A model generated the notes under the pieces. That model saw only the letters and a list, made by a program, of their open reading frames with translations, made no database searches and was not told the DNA's origin. Made by a program: the position numbers and the translations under genes. 44,997 bases of DNA, from contig JAHYZB010000036.1 of NCBI GenBank assembly GCA_019424645.1, forward strand, positions 30,680 through 75,676. The letters are read 5' to 3'. Source of the DNA: Oxalobacter formigenes. GTDB taxonomy: Bacteria; Pseudomonadota; Gammaproteobacteria; Burkholderiales; Burkholderiaceae_D. Below, one piece after another: positions 1 through 8,567 of the stretch (the stretch's first letter is position 1; each line of letters starts with the position of its first letter).

Positions 1-2
1 TG

Positions 3-1586
3 CTGGGATACAAACCGGGCCAGTTTCCGAAAACTATCAAGGACCTGATTAATCCGAATACCTATTTTCATTCCCAGCACACATGGAAAGACATGTGGCA
101 TACACAGCGCCAGTTTCAGGTCGAAATCAAGTTCAGGAATAAAAATGGCCTTTACATGGATACGGAAAACACGGTCAAACTGATACTCGACAAAGACAAC
201 AACCCCGATTTTGCCCTGATTATTTCGCGCCTGACTGATCCGGAGGGAAAACCGCTACCAGATCAGCACATTTCCCTCTTCGATCCCCTGACGTCACTTC
301 CCACACGGAATTATCTGGACAGTTTTCTCGAAGGAGCCATCGAAAGGACCCGACAGTCCGGCAAAATGCTGGGCATCCTGATTTTCAACATCAACCGTTT
401 CAAGATCATCAATGAAAGCCTGGGACACGATGCAGGAGATGCCTTGCTGAAAGTCTTTTCAAAACGATTGATACACGGTATTGATGAAAGAGACACTGTC
501 GTCCGTCTCGGAGGCGATGAGTTTGTTATCATCCTCGAAAATATCGGGAAGGCTCCCGATATCATCGCTATTGCCTCGCGTCTTTTGAAAATGGTCTGCG
601 AGCCATTGCAATTGTCAGGACATGACATTTCAATCGGCGTCAGCATTGGAGGCAGCATCTATCCGCGCGACAGTACGGACGCAAACACACTCCTCAAATA
701 TGCAGGCGTTGCCCTGACCGAGGCCAGAAAACATCGCTCCAGCATTGTGCGCTTTTACAATCCGGACATGATTATCACCCCAATGCAACGACTGATGACC
801 GAATCGGAACTCAGACGCGCATTGGATAAAAATGAATTCATTCTCTATTATCAGCCACGCCTCTCCCTTAAAACAGGTGAAATCGTCGGCCTTGAAGCAC
901 TGATGCGATGGGATCATCCTTCTGAGGGAATACTTTCGGCAGCCAATTTCATTCCGGTAGCGGAAGAAATCGGCCTGATCGAAAAAATTACCGAATTCGC
1001 CCTGATTTCCATCACCCGACAGCTGGTGGACTGGAACAGCAGGAAAATTCCCCTGATTCCAGTTGCCCTGAACGTTTCATCCAAAGATCTTTACACATCG
1101 GATCTGACCCAATCCATTTTGCATATCGTCACTGAAATGGGGCTTTCACCACATCTTTACGAACTGGAAATTACAGAAAGCAGCCTCATGGAAGACATGG
1201 ACAAGGTCAGAACTCACCTCATGGAGATGCGTGACCTTGGCGTAACCATTGCAATCGACGATTTCGGGACAGGTTATTCCTCGTTACGCTACCTCTCGAC
1301 ACTGCCAATCGACCTGCTGAAAATAGACAGTTCGTTTATCTCGGGCCTGACCGAAAGCGATGGCATCAAATCCATCATTGTATCGACCATCACCCTGGCC
1401 CATTCGCTTGGCATGCCCGTCATTGCCGAAGGAGTCGCAACACATGAACAGCTGGCTTTTCTGATGACACATGGCTGTGACCAGATACAGGGATATCTGT
1501 GCAGCCCTCCCCTTCCGCCAGAAAAACTGGAAACCTTTCTTGCAAAACATCGACCTGACGATCTGTTTTTTCCTGAAATGAAATAA
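3..1586 (+). CDS. PAS-GGDEF-EAL protein, 5' truncated; probable c-di-GMP phosphodiesterase
   Basis: The reading frame is open from the first bases of the window, so the N-terminus lies outside it; the ATG at 93 is internal. The visible order is the end of a PAS-like sensor domain, then GGDEF (motif at 510-524), then EAL (motif at 894-902), ending with TAA at 1584-1586. The EAL domain keeps every residue expected for c-di-GMP hydrolysis: EAL, the Asn of LNVS, the Glu of EITES, both Asp of DDFGTG, the Lys of LKIDSSF, the Glu of AEGVA and the Gln of QGY. In the GGDEF domain the usual DxD metal-binding segment reads FNINRFK (Asn codons at 387-389 and 393-395), and no RxxD inhibitory site precedes GGDEF. 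I infer a phosphodiesterase with an inactive or GTP-sensing GGDEF domain. Upstream sensor domains cannot be seen. Confidence 0.9.
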   Translation: MGYKPGQFPKTIKDLINPNTYFHSQHTWKDMWHTQRQFQVEIKFRNKNGLYMDTENTVKLILDKDNNPDFALIISRLTDPEGKPLPDQHISLFDPLTSLPTRNYLDSFLEGAIERTRQSGKMLGILIFNINRFKIINESLGHDAGDALLKVFSKRLIHGIDERDTVVRLGGDEFVIILENIGKAPDIIAIASRLLKMVCEPLQLSGHDISIGVSIGGSIYPRDSTDANTLLKYAGVALTEARKHRSSIVRFYNPDMIITPMQRLMTESELRRALDKNEFILYYQPRLSLKTGEIVGLEALMRWDHPSEGILSAANFIPVAEEIGLIEKITEFALISITRQLVDWNSRKIPLIPVALNVSSKDLYTSDLTQSILHIVTEMGLSPHLYELEITESSLMEDMDKVRTHLMEMRDLGVTIAIDDFGTGYSSLRYLSTLPIDLLKIDSSFISGLTESDGIKSIIVSTITLAHSLGMPVIAEGVATHEQLAFLMTHGCDQIQGYLCSPPLPPEKLETFLAKHRPDDLFFPEMK

Positions 1587-1612
1587 GGTTTTCATTTAAC
1601 AGGCGGTCATAA

Positions 1613-1638
1613 AAAAGGCTACCTTCCGGCAGCCTTTT
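1613..1638. terminator. bidirectional hairpin terminator
   Basis: AAAAGGCT (1613-1620) pairs with AGCCTTTT (1631-1638), with a short inner CC/GG extension. The A-run on one side and T-run on the other make it usable in both directions. It lies between the convergent GGDEF-EAL gene and the CBS-domain gene. Confidence 0.75.
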
Positions 1639-1655
1639 GCAAATCGCAGTCCATA

Positions 1656-2108
1656 CTATCGACGACGTGCAACCTTTTCACGCGTCTGCTGACGGGTCGT
1701 CACATCAGCCAGTTCATTGATTTCCTTGGACAGGAATTTCCAGATATCGTCCACACTGACGATACCGACGAGGCCACCCATTTTATCGACGATAGGAATA
1801 CGACGGACACCCTTGAAACGCATTCTTTCCACCGTTTCAAACACGTCTTCCGTTTCAACGGCAGTCATCAGCTCGACCTTCATGATATCGATGACCTTGA
1901 TGCTTTTTGGATCGAGACCTTCGGCAAGAACGACCACAACTATATCGCGATCCGTTACGATACCTTGCGGAACCAGCATGCCATTGACTTCCTCAACCAC
2001 AATCAGTGTACCGACATGATTGCGGCGCATCAGCTGCGCGGCTTCCAGCACTGTCGTATTCGAAATGCAAGTCACTACGTTGTTCGAGCAAATATGTCCA
2101 ATCTGCAT
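1656..2108 (-). CDS. CBS-pair domain protein
   Basis: This 150-residue protein consists almost entirely of two tandem CBS motifs. The first is roughly residues 5-60 (TVLEAAQLMRRNHVGTLIVV, then GIVTDRDI) and the second roughly 75-130 (VFETVERMRFKGVRRIPIVD, then GLVGIVSVDDI). CBS pairs bind adenosine nucleotides or similar ligands and regulate partner proteins; stand-alone forms like this are common in betaproteobacteria and their partner is usually unknown. The ATG is preceded by GGAG at 2117-2120. An Arg-rich tail ends the protein. It lies downstream of the OsmC-like gene on the same strand with a 118-bp gap, so co-transcription is possible. Confidence 0.88.
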   Translation of the reverse strand: MQIGHICSNNVVTCISNTTVLEAAQLMRRNHVGTLIVVEEVNGMLVPQGIVTDRDIVVVVLAEGLDPKSIKVIDIMKVELMTAVETEDVFETVERMRFKGVRRIPIVDKMGGLVGIVSVDDIWKFLSKEINELADVTTRQQTREKVARRR

Positions 2109-2226
2109 CTTTTTATCTCCTTATTTTTCTGTCAAAAACAAGAAACCGAAACGGCAACGAAGAATTTTTCGAAACAATTCCCGCCCTTGTAAAAAGGATA
2201 CCTTATAAATGCTCCGACACAAAAAT

Positions 2227-2667
2227 TTATTTCAGGCGTATTCCTTTTCTGTCAAAAACATGTGTTTCTATCGGAACCCCTTCAAGAACACTTCTTGAAA
2301 TTGCACTGATATTTTCAAAACCGGACAATACATTATCAAGCCCGTCCATTTCTTCTTCCGATTTTCCTGTCGTTATGGCGACATTTATCTTGCCGACACG
2401 ATACACGCCGTCCCTTTTGCAGATATCCAGCATGGCCTTCGTAACAATATTTCCCCCATCAATACCGGAACGGTTCAGGGAGTACAAAAAACTCACCGAC
2501 AGGCAATTGGCAACGGCAGCCAGAAGCATATGCGTTTGTGCGGGCCCACAACTTCCTCCAGAGGGTTTCTCGATATCCGAAACAAATCCCTTGAACGATT
2601 CATTGAAATCCACTTCGAAGCGATAATCATTTTTGTGCGTCAACGTCACCGTTATATTTTCTGTCAT
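2227..2667 (-). CDS. OsmC-family protein
   Basis: A 146-residue OsmC/Ohr-fold protein. The family uses two redox cysteines to reduce organic hydroperoxides; here a Cys in GGSCGP and a second in VANCLSVSF sit where these are expected. It resembles the general OsmC branch more than Ohr, so the substrate is not certain. I chose the ATG at 2665-2667 because GGAGAAG lies about six bases upstream. An in-frame ATG at 2680-2682 would add five residues but has no ribosome binding site. The gene precedes the CBS-domain gene on the same strand. Peroxide defence would suit a strict or microaerophilic anaerobe, but this is an inference. Confidence 0.88.
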   Translation of the reverse strand: MTENITVTLTHKNDYRFEVDFNESFKGFVSDIEKPSGGSCGPAQTHMLLAAVANCLSVSFLYSLNRSGIDGGNIVTKAMLDICKRDGVYRVGKINVAITTGKSEEEMDGLDNVLSGFENISAISRSVLEGVPIETHVFDRKGIRLK

Positions 2668-2955
2668 ACTCTTCTCCGGCATCGGATCAAAACATGATTT
2701 AATTCAAACATAAACAGTCCCATGAATCATGACCTGACACAAAGGGCAGTGTTTTTGATGCCCGAACGACGTTTTTCGGACACACCCGACAGGTAATATG
2801 GCTGATTTGAATGATCATTTTTTTACAAATTGAAGGTAGTGTTGCGAGCAATCTGCCAGTAAAATAAAAAATCCCGTTCATCAACTGATCCGGCAAGCCG
2901 TTCATTCTTTCACCATTTTGATAAACCGTTTTATACCGGACATATATACAAACGT

Positions 2956-3756
2956 ATGAAAGCGTCTGAGGCCAAGATAAAAATCCAGATTATGCACGAC
3001 TGGCTGATGACACCGGTTGGACGCTACATGCTCGAATGGGAGGAAAATCTTTTCCAGACACTTTCGGCTGATATTTTCGGCTTCAATGCTCTTCAGATCG
3101 GTTTTTCGGAAATCAATGCCTTAAAAGACAACCGGATCAAAAACCGGTGGATCAGCAACCAGTTTTTTCCGGAACCCCTCTCGTCAATCCCGACCGACAC
3201 CGACGTGAAGCTGGCGCTCATCCATGACATCGACCGATTGCCGTTTGCCTCTGAATCGATCGATCTGATCATCTTGCCGCATGCATTCGAATTTGCTGAA
3301 GATCCACACATGATTTTAAGAGAAGTGGATCGTGTGCTGATCCCCGAAGGGCAAGTCATCATCAGTGGCTTCAATCCGGCCAGTCTGTGGGGACTTCGCC
3401 AGAGTATCGGAAAATTGACCGGAGCCTATTTTTTACCGTCATATGCCGAATTCATCGGCCTGCCCCGCCTCAGAGACTGGTTAAAGCTTTTGAACTTTGA
3501 AATCAACCGCGGACATTTTGGATGTTACAGGCCGCCCTGTCGTACACAACACTGGCTCAAGCGTTTTTCCTTCATGGAAAAAGCAGGAAACCGCTGGTGG
3601 CCATTTCTGGGAGGCGTTTACCTGATTCAGGCTATCAAACGGGTTCATGGTATTCATCTGATTGATCCGGCATTCAAAAAAAGACCACATCAATTATTTC
3701 AGACAATTCCAGTCAATCATAAAACTTCCGGAGAAAATCCTGATCAAACCTCCTAG
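2956..3756 (+). CDS. class I SAM-dependent methyltransferase
   Basis: A 266-residue protein with a Methyltransf_11-like core: ALQIGF at the position of motif I, LPFASESIDLIILPHAFEF (about residues 95-115) and HMILREVDRVLIPEGQVIISGFNP (about 115-138) as the later strands. The glycine-rich SAM loop is weak (QIGFSE rather than GxGxG). The N-terminal segment with TPVGRYMLEWEE is typical of a betaproteobacterial family usually encoded near gloB and rnhA, neither of which is here. The substrate is unknown. No convincing ribosome binding site precedes the ATG; a second ATG at 2992 would remove 12 residues. It ends just before the small membrane protein gene, and the two may be co-transcribed. Confidence 0.8.
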   Translation: MKASEAKIKIQIMHDWLMTPVGRYMLEWEENLFQTLSADIFGFNALQIGFSEINALKDNRIKNRWISNQFFPEPLSSIPTDTDVKLALIHDIDRLPFASESIDLIILPHAFEFAEDPHMILREVDRVLIPEGQVIISGFNPASLWGLRQSIGKLTGAYFLPSYAEFIGLPRLRDWLKLLNFEINRGHFGCYRPPCRTQHWLKRFSFMEKAGNRWWPFLGGVYLIQAIKRVHGIHLIDPAFKKRPHQLFQTIPVNHKTSGENPDQTS

Positions 3757-3778
3757 ATGTATTTACGAAAGGATGATC

Positions 3779-4159
3779 ATGACGACCGACGCTACACTCG
3801 ATTACAATTCGCCTTACATTGCCAACCTGCGCTCGACAGCATGGTGGCTATATATTTTTCATGCCGTCTGCTTTCTGTTCACGCTTGGCATATTTTCATT
3901 TGTACCATTGATCCTGAATTATCTGGTTCGGCCGAGAGCGATTCATACCTGGCTCTACACGCACCAGACATGGCAGATCCGTTCGTTCTGGTGGTACTTT
4001 GCATGGGTGGTTGTGGGCTGGATATTTTATTTCACGATCATCGGCATGATATTTGCCGCAGCGGTATGGGTTCTGGCATGGTGCTGGTACACCTATCGCC
4101 TGATCAAGGGGTTTCTGTACCTGAACGACGGTATCCCGATGCCTTATCCGGAGGAATAA
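3779..4159 (+). CDS. DUF4870-like small integral membrane protein
   Basis: A 126-residue protein with about three hydrophobic segments: residues ~18-45 (WWLYIFHAVCFLFTLGIFSF), ~63-90 (FWWYFAWVVVGWIFYFTIIG) and ~90-110. The pattern of a first helix, an NYLVRP loop, WQIRSFWW, and a final YRLIKGFLYLNDGIP matches the DUF4870/COG3671 family of inner-membrane proteins of unknown function. I start at the ATG at 3779, which has GAAAGGA about five bases upstream; an ATG at 3773 overlaps that site. Longer readings starting further upstream run into the methyltransferase gene and are not needed. It is followed at once by a perfect terminator hairpin. Confidence 0.85.
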   Translation: MTTDATLDYNSPYIANLRSTAWWLYIFHAVCFLFTLGIFSFVPLILNYLVRPRAIHTWLYTHQTWQIRSFWWYFAWVVVGWIFYFTIIGMIFAAAVWVLAWCWYTYRLIKGFLYLNDGIPMPYPEE

Positions 4160-4195
4160 ATAAAAGACCCTGATCAGGTAATCAGGGTCTTTTAT
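4160..4195. terminator. bidirectional terminator, perfect 15-bp stem
   Basis: ATAAAAGACCCTGAT at 4160-4174 is perfectly complementary to 4181-4195, with the six-base loop CAGGTA. Flanking A and T runs allow termination in both directions. It separates the small membrane protein gene from the convergent AT-rich gene. Confidence 0.9.
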
Positions 4196-4206
4196 ACACT
4201 AACAAA

Positions 4207-5574
4207 TTAAGCTTCCATCATTTCTTGAAGCATTATTTCTGTTTTAAAAGCATCTTGAACCAACTCATAAGATCCTTCGTTTTTCCCAACCTTTTGTGGA
4301 TCACAACTGAAGGCATCCAGAATTACTCTATATTTTCGAACAATACCTGCCAAATGTTTGTCCAAAAAAGTATATGGATCTTGGCTCCAAACAACTAAAC
4401 CAGCTTCATTCACTTTCATGAGAGCTTTCAACCCATAAACTAAAGGCATTATTAAGCCATCGGGATAACGATAACTAACCGGTATATTCGTAAAATAAGC
4501 CGTAGGTTTCACACGCATATCACTGGCCATTTTCACAAAACTTCTTTTACCGAATTTACCATCATTTTCATTATAAAAAGACGGAAAATCTTTATAGATT
4601 TTGTCATATAACCTCGGTAATTCTCCTGCCAGTTTTAACGCACTCCGAATAGCTTCGTTGTGAATTTTTCTTGTGTATTCACCCATTGTTGCTTCAGATA
4701 CGTCATCTCCACTCATTAAACTATCAAATTGTTTTACACATTCACCTTTATTACGATAAATATTCTGAGGAACAATCCGAGGAATATAATCTTCTTCCAA
4801 AACAGATAGAGGTATCCAAGCAAGTGCTATAAGATCACGTACCTTTATTTCACCACCATCATTAGTTTTCCATTCCACTCTTTTTGAAATATCTAGAGGA
4901 AGTGCATCTCTTAAATCTTCATAAAATCCCTTTTTATTGGCTTTTGTTTCTGCAGTTAACTGAACATTATTGTTACGAGCTGAGCATATAGAAAGAAGAG
5001 AATTATTGAATGCTTCAGTCGATTCTTCTGACTCAAGATCAGACGGAACTAAAACTTCAAGAGGAACAAGAAAATCTAAAGCATTTTCATTGTATTCATC
5101 ATCCTCTTTTTTTAGTTTCTTTAACTGCTCGATCTCATCCCGGTATTTTTCCCATGCATCTTTAAAATCAGGCCAATTACGTATCTTTCGAGTGATTGTA
5201 TTTGAGCCCAATGCCTGCGTGAGAATATGCGTTCCTATTGCCAAGGTATTATGTCCACCGTCTAAAATACCTTCTATTTGTGTATTTACAAAATTTACCC
5301 TATACCTTTGTCTTTGTAACCGTTCATAATCTGATGCACCTAATAAAATACCTTTTGTTTTAAATACAAATATATCAGGGGTATCAACAATACTGTCCAT
5401 TATTTCTTCTGTAACAGAACCTGTTTTAGCTGAACGTGGATTTGCTTCTAAATCAGCAGAATCAAAAAGCTGTATAAGTTCTCGAGCAAAGACAAAACCG
5501 ACAATACGAAGTACTGGGCCGGAACTTTGTTCTGCTACGGTATTAAAACGGATAATGATGTTTGATGGGTTCAT
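4207..5574 (-). CDS. AIPR/DGQHR-like protein, candidate phage-defence gene
   Basis: A 455-residue soluble protein that I cannot assign firmly. Around residues 66-125 it has PDIFVFKTKGILLGAS followed by QIEGILDGGHNTLAIG. This spacing and the GG-H/Q-T core resemble the NNG...NGxQT signature of AIPR (abortive infection phage resistance) proteins and the DGQHR signature of DndB-like proteins. A charged, Lys/Glu-rich stretch follows at about 150-170. There is no signal peptide or membrane segment. The ATG has AGGAG six bases upstream. The gene stands alone between two perfect inverted-repeat terminators. It is visibly more AT-rich than its neighbours, with many ATA, TTA and AGA codons, which suggests horizontal acquisition. 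A role in phage defence is an inference from the family resemblance. Confidence 0.6.
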   Translation of the reverse strand: MNPSNIIIRFNTVAEQSSGPVLRIVGFVFARELIQLFDSADLEANPRSAKTGSVTEEIMDSIVDTPDIFVFKTKGILLGASDYERLQRQRYRVNFVNTQIEGILDGGHNTLAIGTHILTQALGSNTITRKIRNWPDFKDAWEKYRDEIEQLKKLKKEDDEYNENALDFLVPLEVLVPSDLESEESTEAFNNSLLSICSARNNNVQLTAETKANKKGFYEDLRDALPLDISKRVEWKTNDGGEIKVRDLIALAWIPLSVLEEDYIPRIVPQNIYRNKGECVKQFDSLMSGDDVSEATMGEYTRKIHNEAIRSALKLAGELPRLYDKIYKDFPSFYNENDGKFGKRSFVKMASDMRVKPTAYFTNIPVSYRYPDGLIMPLVYGLKALMKVNEAGLVVWSQDPYTFLDKHLAGIVRKYRVILDAFSCDPQKVGKNEGSYELVQDAFKTEIMLQEMMEA

Positions 5575-5793
5575 AACTGACTCCTAAAAATTAAAGATGT
5601 CAGTTCTGGACTTCGCGGGATTTGATTTCTATAAAGGCAATAGCTAAATGTAAGTAACATTTAAAAAAATTTATCACAATCCTGTGAATGTCAATCCAGA
5701 ACTTTAACCAAGTTCAAATAAACCAGCTTATCCAAGCTGATCAATTACACATTACCATTAATTTTAAAAATATGCAACAAATTCATCATTTAC

Positions 5794-5844
5794 TTTGATC
5801 CAATAAAAAAGCATGCTCTAGGCATGCTTTTTTATTGGATCAAA
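5794..5844. terminator. bidirectional terminator, perfect 23-bp inverted repeat
   Basis: Positions 5794-5816 and 5822-5844 are perfect reverse complements around the five-base loop TCTAG. The arms contain six A then GCATGC, and GCATGC then six T. It lies just after the thioesterase stop codon and about 220 bp upstream of the AIPR-like gene, so it mainly terminates the thioesterase transcript. It also marks the edge of the AT-rich segment. Confidence 0.9.
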
Positions 5845-5850
5845 CGATGT

Positions 5851-6294
5851 TCAATCTTCTGGAGTCAGATGCTTTGATGACGTCATTTTCAGGCGCTTGG
5901 CAATATCATTACGCCGGAAAATTTTAAAGGTTCCCATCGCCTTGGCGATCAGGGCATCACCATTCCAGATTTCACCCTCACAATAATACATGGTCGTCGA
6001 ACGATGAAGCACCTTGCCGCGTCCAATGATCTGCTGGCTGATCTTGCCGCCAGGCTGAAAGAAACTGGTTTTCATTTCCACAGTTGCCGCACTCGTCAGA
6101 TCAGGCACAAGCGACCGTGCAGCACGCGCCATGGCGGCATCCAGCAGGGTCATGATGATACCGCCATGCATGACCTGCCAGCTGTTCATGTGTTGCGCCT
6201 GCAGATTGATGCCGACTTCTGCAATCCCGTCTTTCATGTCGAGCAATTCAAACCCGAGATCTTTCAGAAACGGGTTGTCACTAATCAGTGCCAT
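5851..6294 (-). CDS. PaaI-type hotdog thioesterase
   Basis: A 147-residue single hotdog-domain protein. The family hydrolyses acyl- or aryl-CoA thioesters. The diagnostic segment is MHGGIIMTLLDAAMARAA (about residues 42-60), with HGG and the catalytic Asp in the LLDAA helix. Next come VEMKTSFFQP (about 72-82) and the central strand GRGKVLHRSTTMYYCEGEIW. The substrate cannot be read from sequence. It lies 24 bp downstream of ppiD on the same strand and probably shares its transcript, ending at the 5794-5844 hairpin. The ribosome binding site (AAGAAG) is weak, consistent with translation following ppiD. Confidence 0.88.
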   Translation of the reverse strand: MALISDNPFLKDLGFELLDMKDGIAEVGINLQAQHMNSWQVMHGGIIMTLLDAAMARAARSLVPDLTSAATVEMKTSFFQPGGKISQQIIGRGKVLHRSTTMYYCEGEIWNGDALIAKAMGTFKIFRRNDIAKRLKMTSSKHLTPED

Positions 6295-6318
6295 CTTCTT
6301 TATCCGTCAGTCAATCGC

Positions 6319-8262
6319 TTATTTGGCTGCTTCCGGGCTTGTTTCCCCTTTTTCTTCAGTAGGGCTCTTCACCAGAATTTCAACCTTGGCTTCTTTTTTC
6401 AGATAATTCAAATAGGCATTCAAATCCTGCTGGGATGCCACATTAGCCATTTGCTTGCTCATCGCTTCACGCAGGTTCTTGTCAGGATTGGACGGTGTCA
6501 CTACTTTGGTGATGCGATAAATCACATACCCCACTCCCGGAACATCCGCTCCCACATAAGCCGGCAGTTTGGAAACGTCCGCTTTCATGACCGGCGCCAG
6601 TTCGGCACGATTGGCCATCGCGATCTTGTGACGGGAAACCATGAGGGAAGACGAGAAACCGCTTGCATTGCCCCCCTCTTTCAGTTTCGCCAGTTCGGCT
6701 TCACCGGCCGCTTTAGCCAGTTTCTGGGCTTTTTCATTAGTGACTTCAGCCGTAATCGCCTGTTTGACCTTGTCAAATGGTGTCAGGGTAGCCGGATAAT
6801 GTTTGGCGATACGTGCGGCAACCAATACCTGTGGAGCCACCTCGATCGCTTCGGTATTATGTTTTCCGTTTACGACGTCATCCGAGAAAACAGCCTGCAA
6901 AATCTTCGGATTGGCCAGCATCTGGTTCTGTTTGGCTGCAATCGACGGATCACGTGCCAGATTCGGGAAAGGATGAATCGTCAATTTCAGGGCATCGGCA
7001 ACCGGTTTCAAGCTATCCGGTTTTTCGTAAACCATATTCGAGAACGTCTCAGACATTTCACTGAACTTCTTGTTGGCCTGTTCACGTGTCAGTTCCTGCA
7101 AAACACGATCCTTCACCTGTGCCAGCGGTTTGGCAATCGCAGGCTTGATATCGGAAACCGTAATGATGTGATAGCCGAAATCAGTCAGGACCAGATCGCT
7201 GATTTCGCCTTTTTTCATGCTGAAAACGGTATCGTTGAATGGTTTGACCATTTTGCCACGGGTAAAGAAGCCCAGATCACCACCATTTTGGGCAGAACCC
7301 GGATCCGCCGAATTGGCTTTGGCCAGTTCGGCAAAGCGTGCAGGATTGGCTTTCAATTCAGCCAGAATACCTTCCGCTTTCTTTTTGGCTTCTGCCTTTT
7401 CAGCTTCGGTAGCATTCTTGTTCACGGCAATCAGGATATGCTGTGCGCGACGCTCTTCCGGTATGGAGAAACGATCCTTGTTCTGTGCATAATAGCTCTG
7501 TAAATCGGCATCACTAATCTTGATGTTTTTGGCGACAGTCGGCATATCCAGTACGATCACTTCAACATCGGCATGTTCAGGAATCGTGAACTGGGCTTCA
7601 TGTGCCTTGTAAAAGGCATTCAGCTCTTCGTCTGTCACCGAAATCTTGCTGCGATAAGAGGCATTATTAAAGAGCAAGTGCTGGACTTCACGTTCCTGCT
7701 CAAAAAGATTGAATACACGCTGTGTGACGGCTGTCGGTTCGATTGCACTGTATTCAATTGGTGCAGCCAATTGCTGGATAGCCATATCCTGACGGACCAT
7801 TGCGAAATGCATATCCGGATTCAGGCCTTGCGCAGAGAGCGCTTCCTTGTAACGGGCCTCATCCAGTTTGCCGTCCGGTCCAATCAAACCAGGAATCTCG
7901 CGAATGCGCTGCAAAACGATCTGTTCCGGAACGGAAAGATTTTCCTTGTTGACTGTTTCAAGAAGAACACGCTTGACAATCAGGTTCTGCAAAACATTCC
8001 ATTTGAACTCGGACGACTCGATCCATTTGTTATCGAACGGCTGACCGGAAGCGGCAGCACGCTGACGGAGACGTTCCGCCTGTTCGCGCTGGGCATTGTC
8101 CCATTCCTGTTGTGTAATGGATTTACCGGCGACCTTGGCAACGGCATCGCCGTCACCAAAACGCTTGAATCCCTCAACACCAACAAAAATAAAGGAAGGA
8201 ATGATGAAAACTAGAAGAATGATTTGAGTCAGACGTTTGTGGTTGCGTATAAACTCAAGCAT
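6319..8262 (-). CDS. ppiD: periplasmic folding chaperone / peptidyl-prolyl isomerase PpiD
   Basis: A 647-residue SurA/PpiD-type protein. Residues about 1-36 hold a short basic N-terminus and one membrane anchor (LTQIILLVFIIPSFIFVGV), followed by a SurA_N-like chaperone domain (WDNAQREQAERLRQRAA). A parvulin PPIase domain (about residues 265-365) carries RAQHILI, GSAQNGGDLGFFTRGKM and DFGYHIITV. The C-terminal half completes the chaperone fold. PpiD sits on the inner membrane facing the periplasm and helps newly exported proteins fold near the Sec translocon. I start at the ATG at 8260-8262 because the family begins MLEFIRNHK; an upstream in-frame ATG would add 18 unlikely residues. It follows hupB and two tRNAs, the usual betaproteobacterial order. 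Confidence 0.95.
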   Translation of the reverse strand: MLEFIRNHKRLTQIILLVFIIPSFIFVGVEGFKRFGDGDAVAKVAGKSITQQEWDNAQREQAERLRQRAAASGQPFDNKWIESSEFKWNVLQNLIVKRVLLETVNKENLSVPEQIVLQRIREIPGLIGPDGKLDEARYKEALSAQGLNPDMHFAMVRQDMAIQQLAAPIEYSAIEPTAVTQRVFNLFEQEREVQHLLFNNASYRSKISVTDEELNAFYKAHEAQFTIPEHADVEVIVLDMPTVAKNIKISDADLQSYYAQNKDRFSIPEERRAQHILIAVNKNATEAEKAEAKKKAEGILAELKANPARFAELAKANSADPGSAQNGGDLGFFTRGKMVKPFNDTVFSMKKGEISDLVLTDFGYHIITVSDIKPAIAKPLAQVKDRVLQELTREQANKKFSEMSETFSNMVYEKPDSLKPVADALKLTIHPFPNLARDPSIAAKQNQMLANPKILQAVFSDDVVNGKHNTEAIEVAPQVLVAARIAKHYPATLTPFDKVKQAITAEVTNEKAQKLAKAAGEAELAKLKEGGNASGFSSSLMVSRHKIAMANRAELAPVMKADVSKLPAYVGADVPGVGYVIYRITKVVTPSNPDKNLREAMSKQMANVASQQDLNAYLNYLKKEAKVEILVKSPTEEKGETSPEAAK

Positions 8263-8302
8263 GGCGGCCTCTGCCCATTTAAGAAGATGCGTTTGAAATA
8301 AA

Positions 8303-8330
8303 AAAAAGGCGAACAAGTGTTCGCCTTTTT
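8303..8330 (-). terminator. Rho-independent terminator after the tRNAs
   Basis: The arms 8303-8314 and 8319-8330 are perfectly complementary (core GGCGAAC/GTTCGCC), with loop AAGT. Read on the minus strand, the stem is followed by a run of T. It closes the hupB/tRNA transcription unit ahead of ppiD. Confidence 0.88.
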
Positions 8331-8338
8331 CCGTTTAT

Positions 8339-8415
8339 TGGCGGAGTGGACGGGACTCGAACCCGCGACCCCCGGCGTGACAGGCCGATATTCTAACCAA
8401 CTGAACTACCACTCC
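8339..8415 (-). tRNA. tRNA-Asp (GTC)
   Basis: The minus strand folds as a cloverleaf. The acceptor GGAGTGG (8415-8409) pairs with CCACTCC (8349-8343). The D loop contains AGTTGGTTAGA, the anticodon loop is CTGTCAC with anticodon GTC, and the T arm is GCGGGTTCGAGTCCCGT. The discriminator base is G and CCA is encoded (8341-8339). It follows tRNA-Val on the same strand. Confidence 0.97.
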
Positions 8416-8439
8416 TAAAACTGCACTAGTTTGACTGTT

Positions 8440-8515
8440 TGGTGGGTGCTGAGAGGCTCGAACTCCCGACCTATGCCTTGTAAGGGCACCGCTCTACCAA
8501 CTGAGCTAAGCACCC
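8440..8515 (-). tRNA. tRNA-Val (TAC)
   Basis: On the minus strand, acceptor GGGTGCT (8515-8509) pairs with AGCACCC (8450-8444). The D arm is GCTCAGTTGGTAGAGC, the anticodon loop CTTACAA gives anticodon TAC, and the T arm contains GTTCGAGCC. CCA is encoded at 8442-8440. It lies between hupB and tRNA-Asp. Confidence 0.97.
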
Positions 8516-8567
8516 TTCTTATTCTTAGCCAGTCAAACTCGACGTTTGTCATGCGTCGTAAAAAACA

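Noticed and set aside
2699..2905. Short minus-strand frame between the OsmC-like and methyltransferase genes
   Set aside because: The composition is non-coding in character, and there is no ribosome binding site or recognisable product.
3757..4173. Alternative frame over the small membrane protein
   Set aside because: The overlapping frame from 3779 gives a coherent DUF4870-like membrane protein with a ribosome binding site; this one does not.
6004..7503. Long plus-strand open frame opposite the thioesterase gene and ppiD
   Set aside because: It is a shadow of two clearly recognised genes; its translation is rich in Phe, Arg and His and resembles no protein family.
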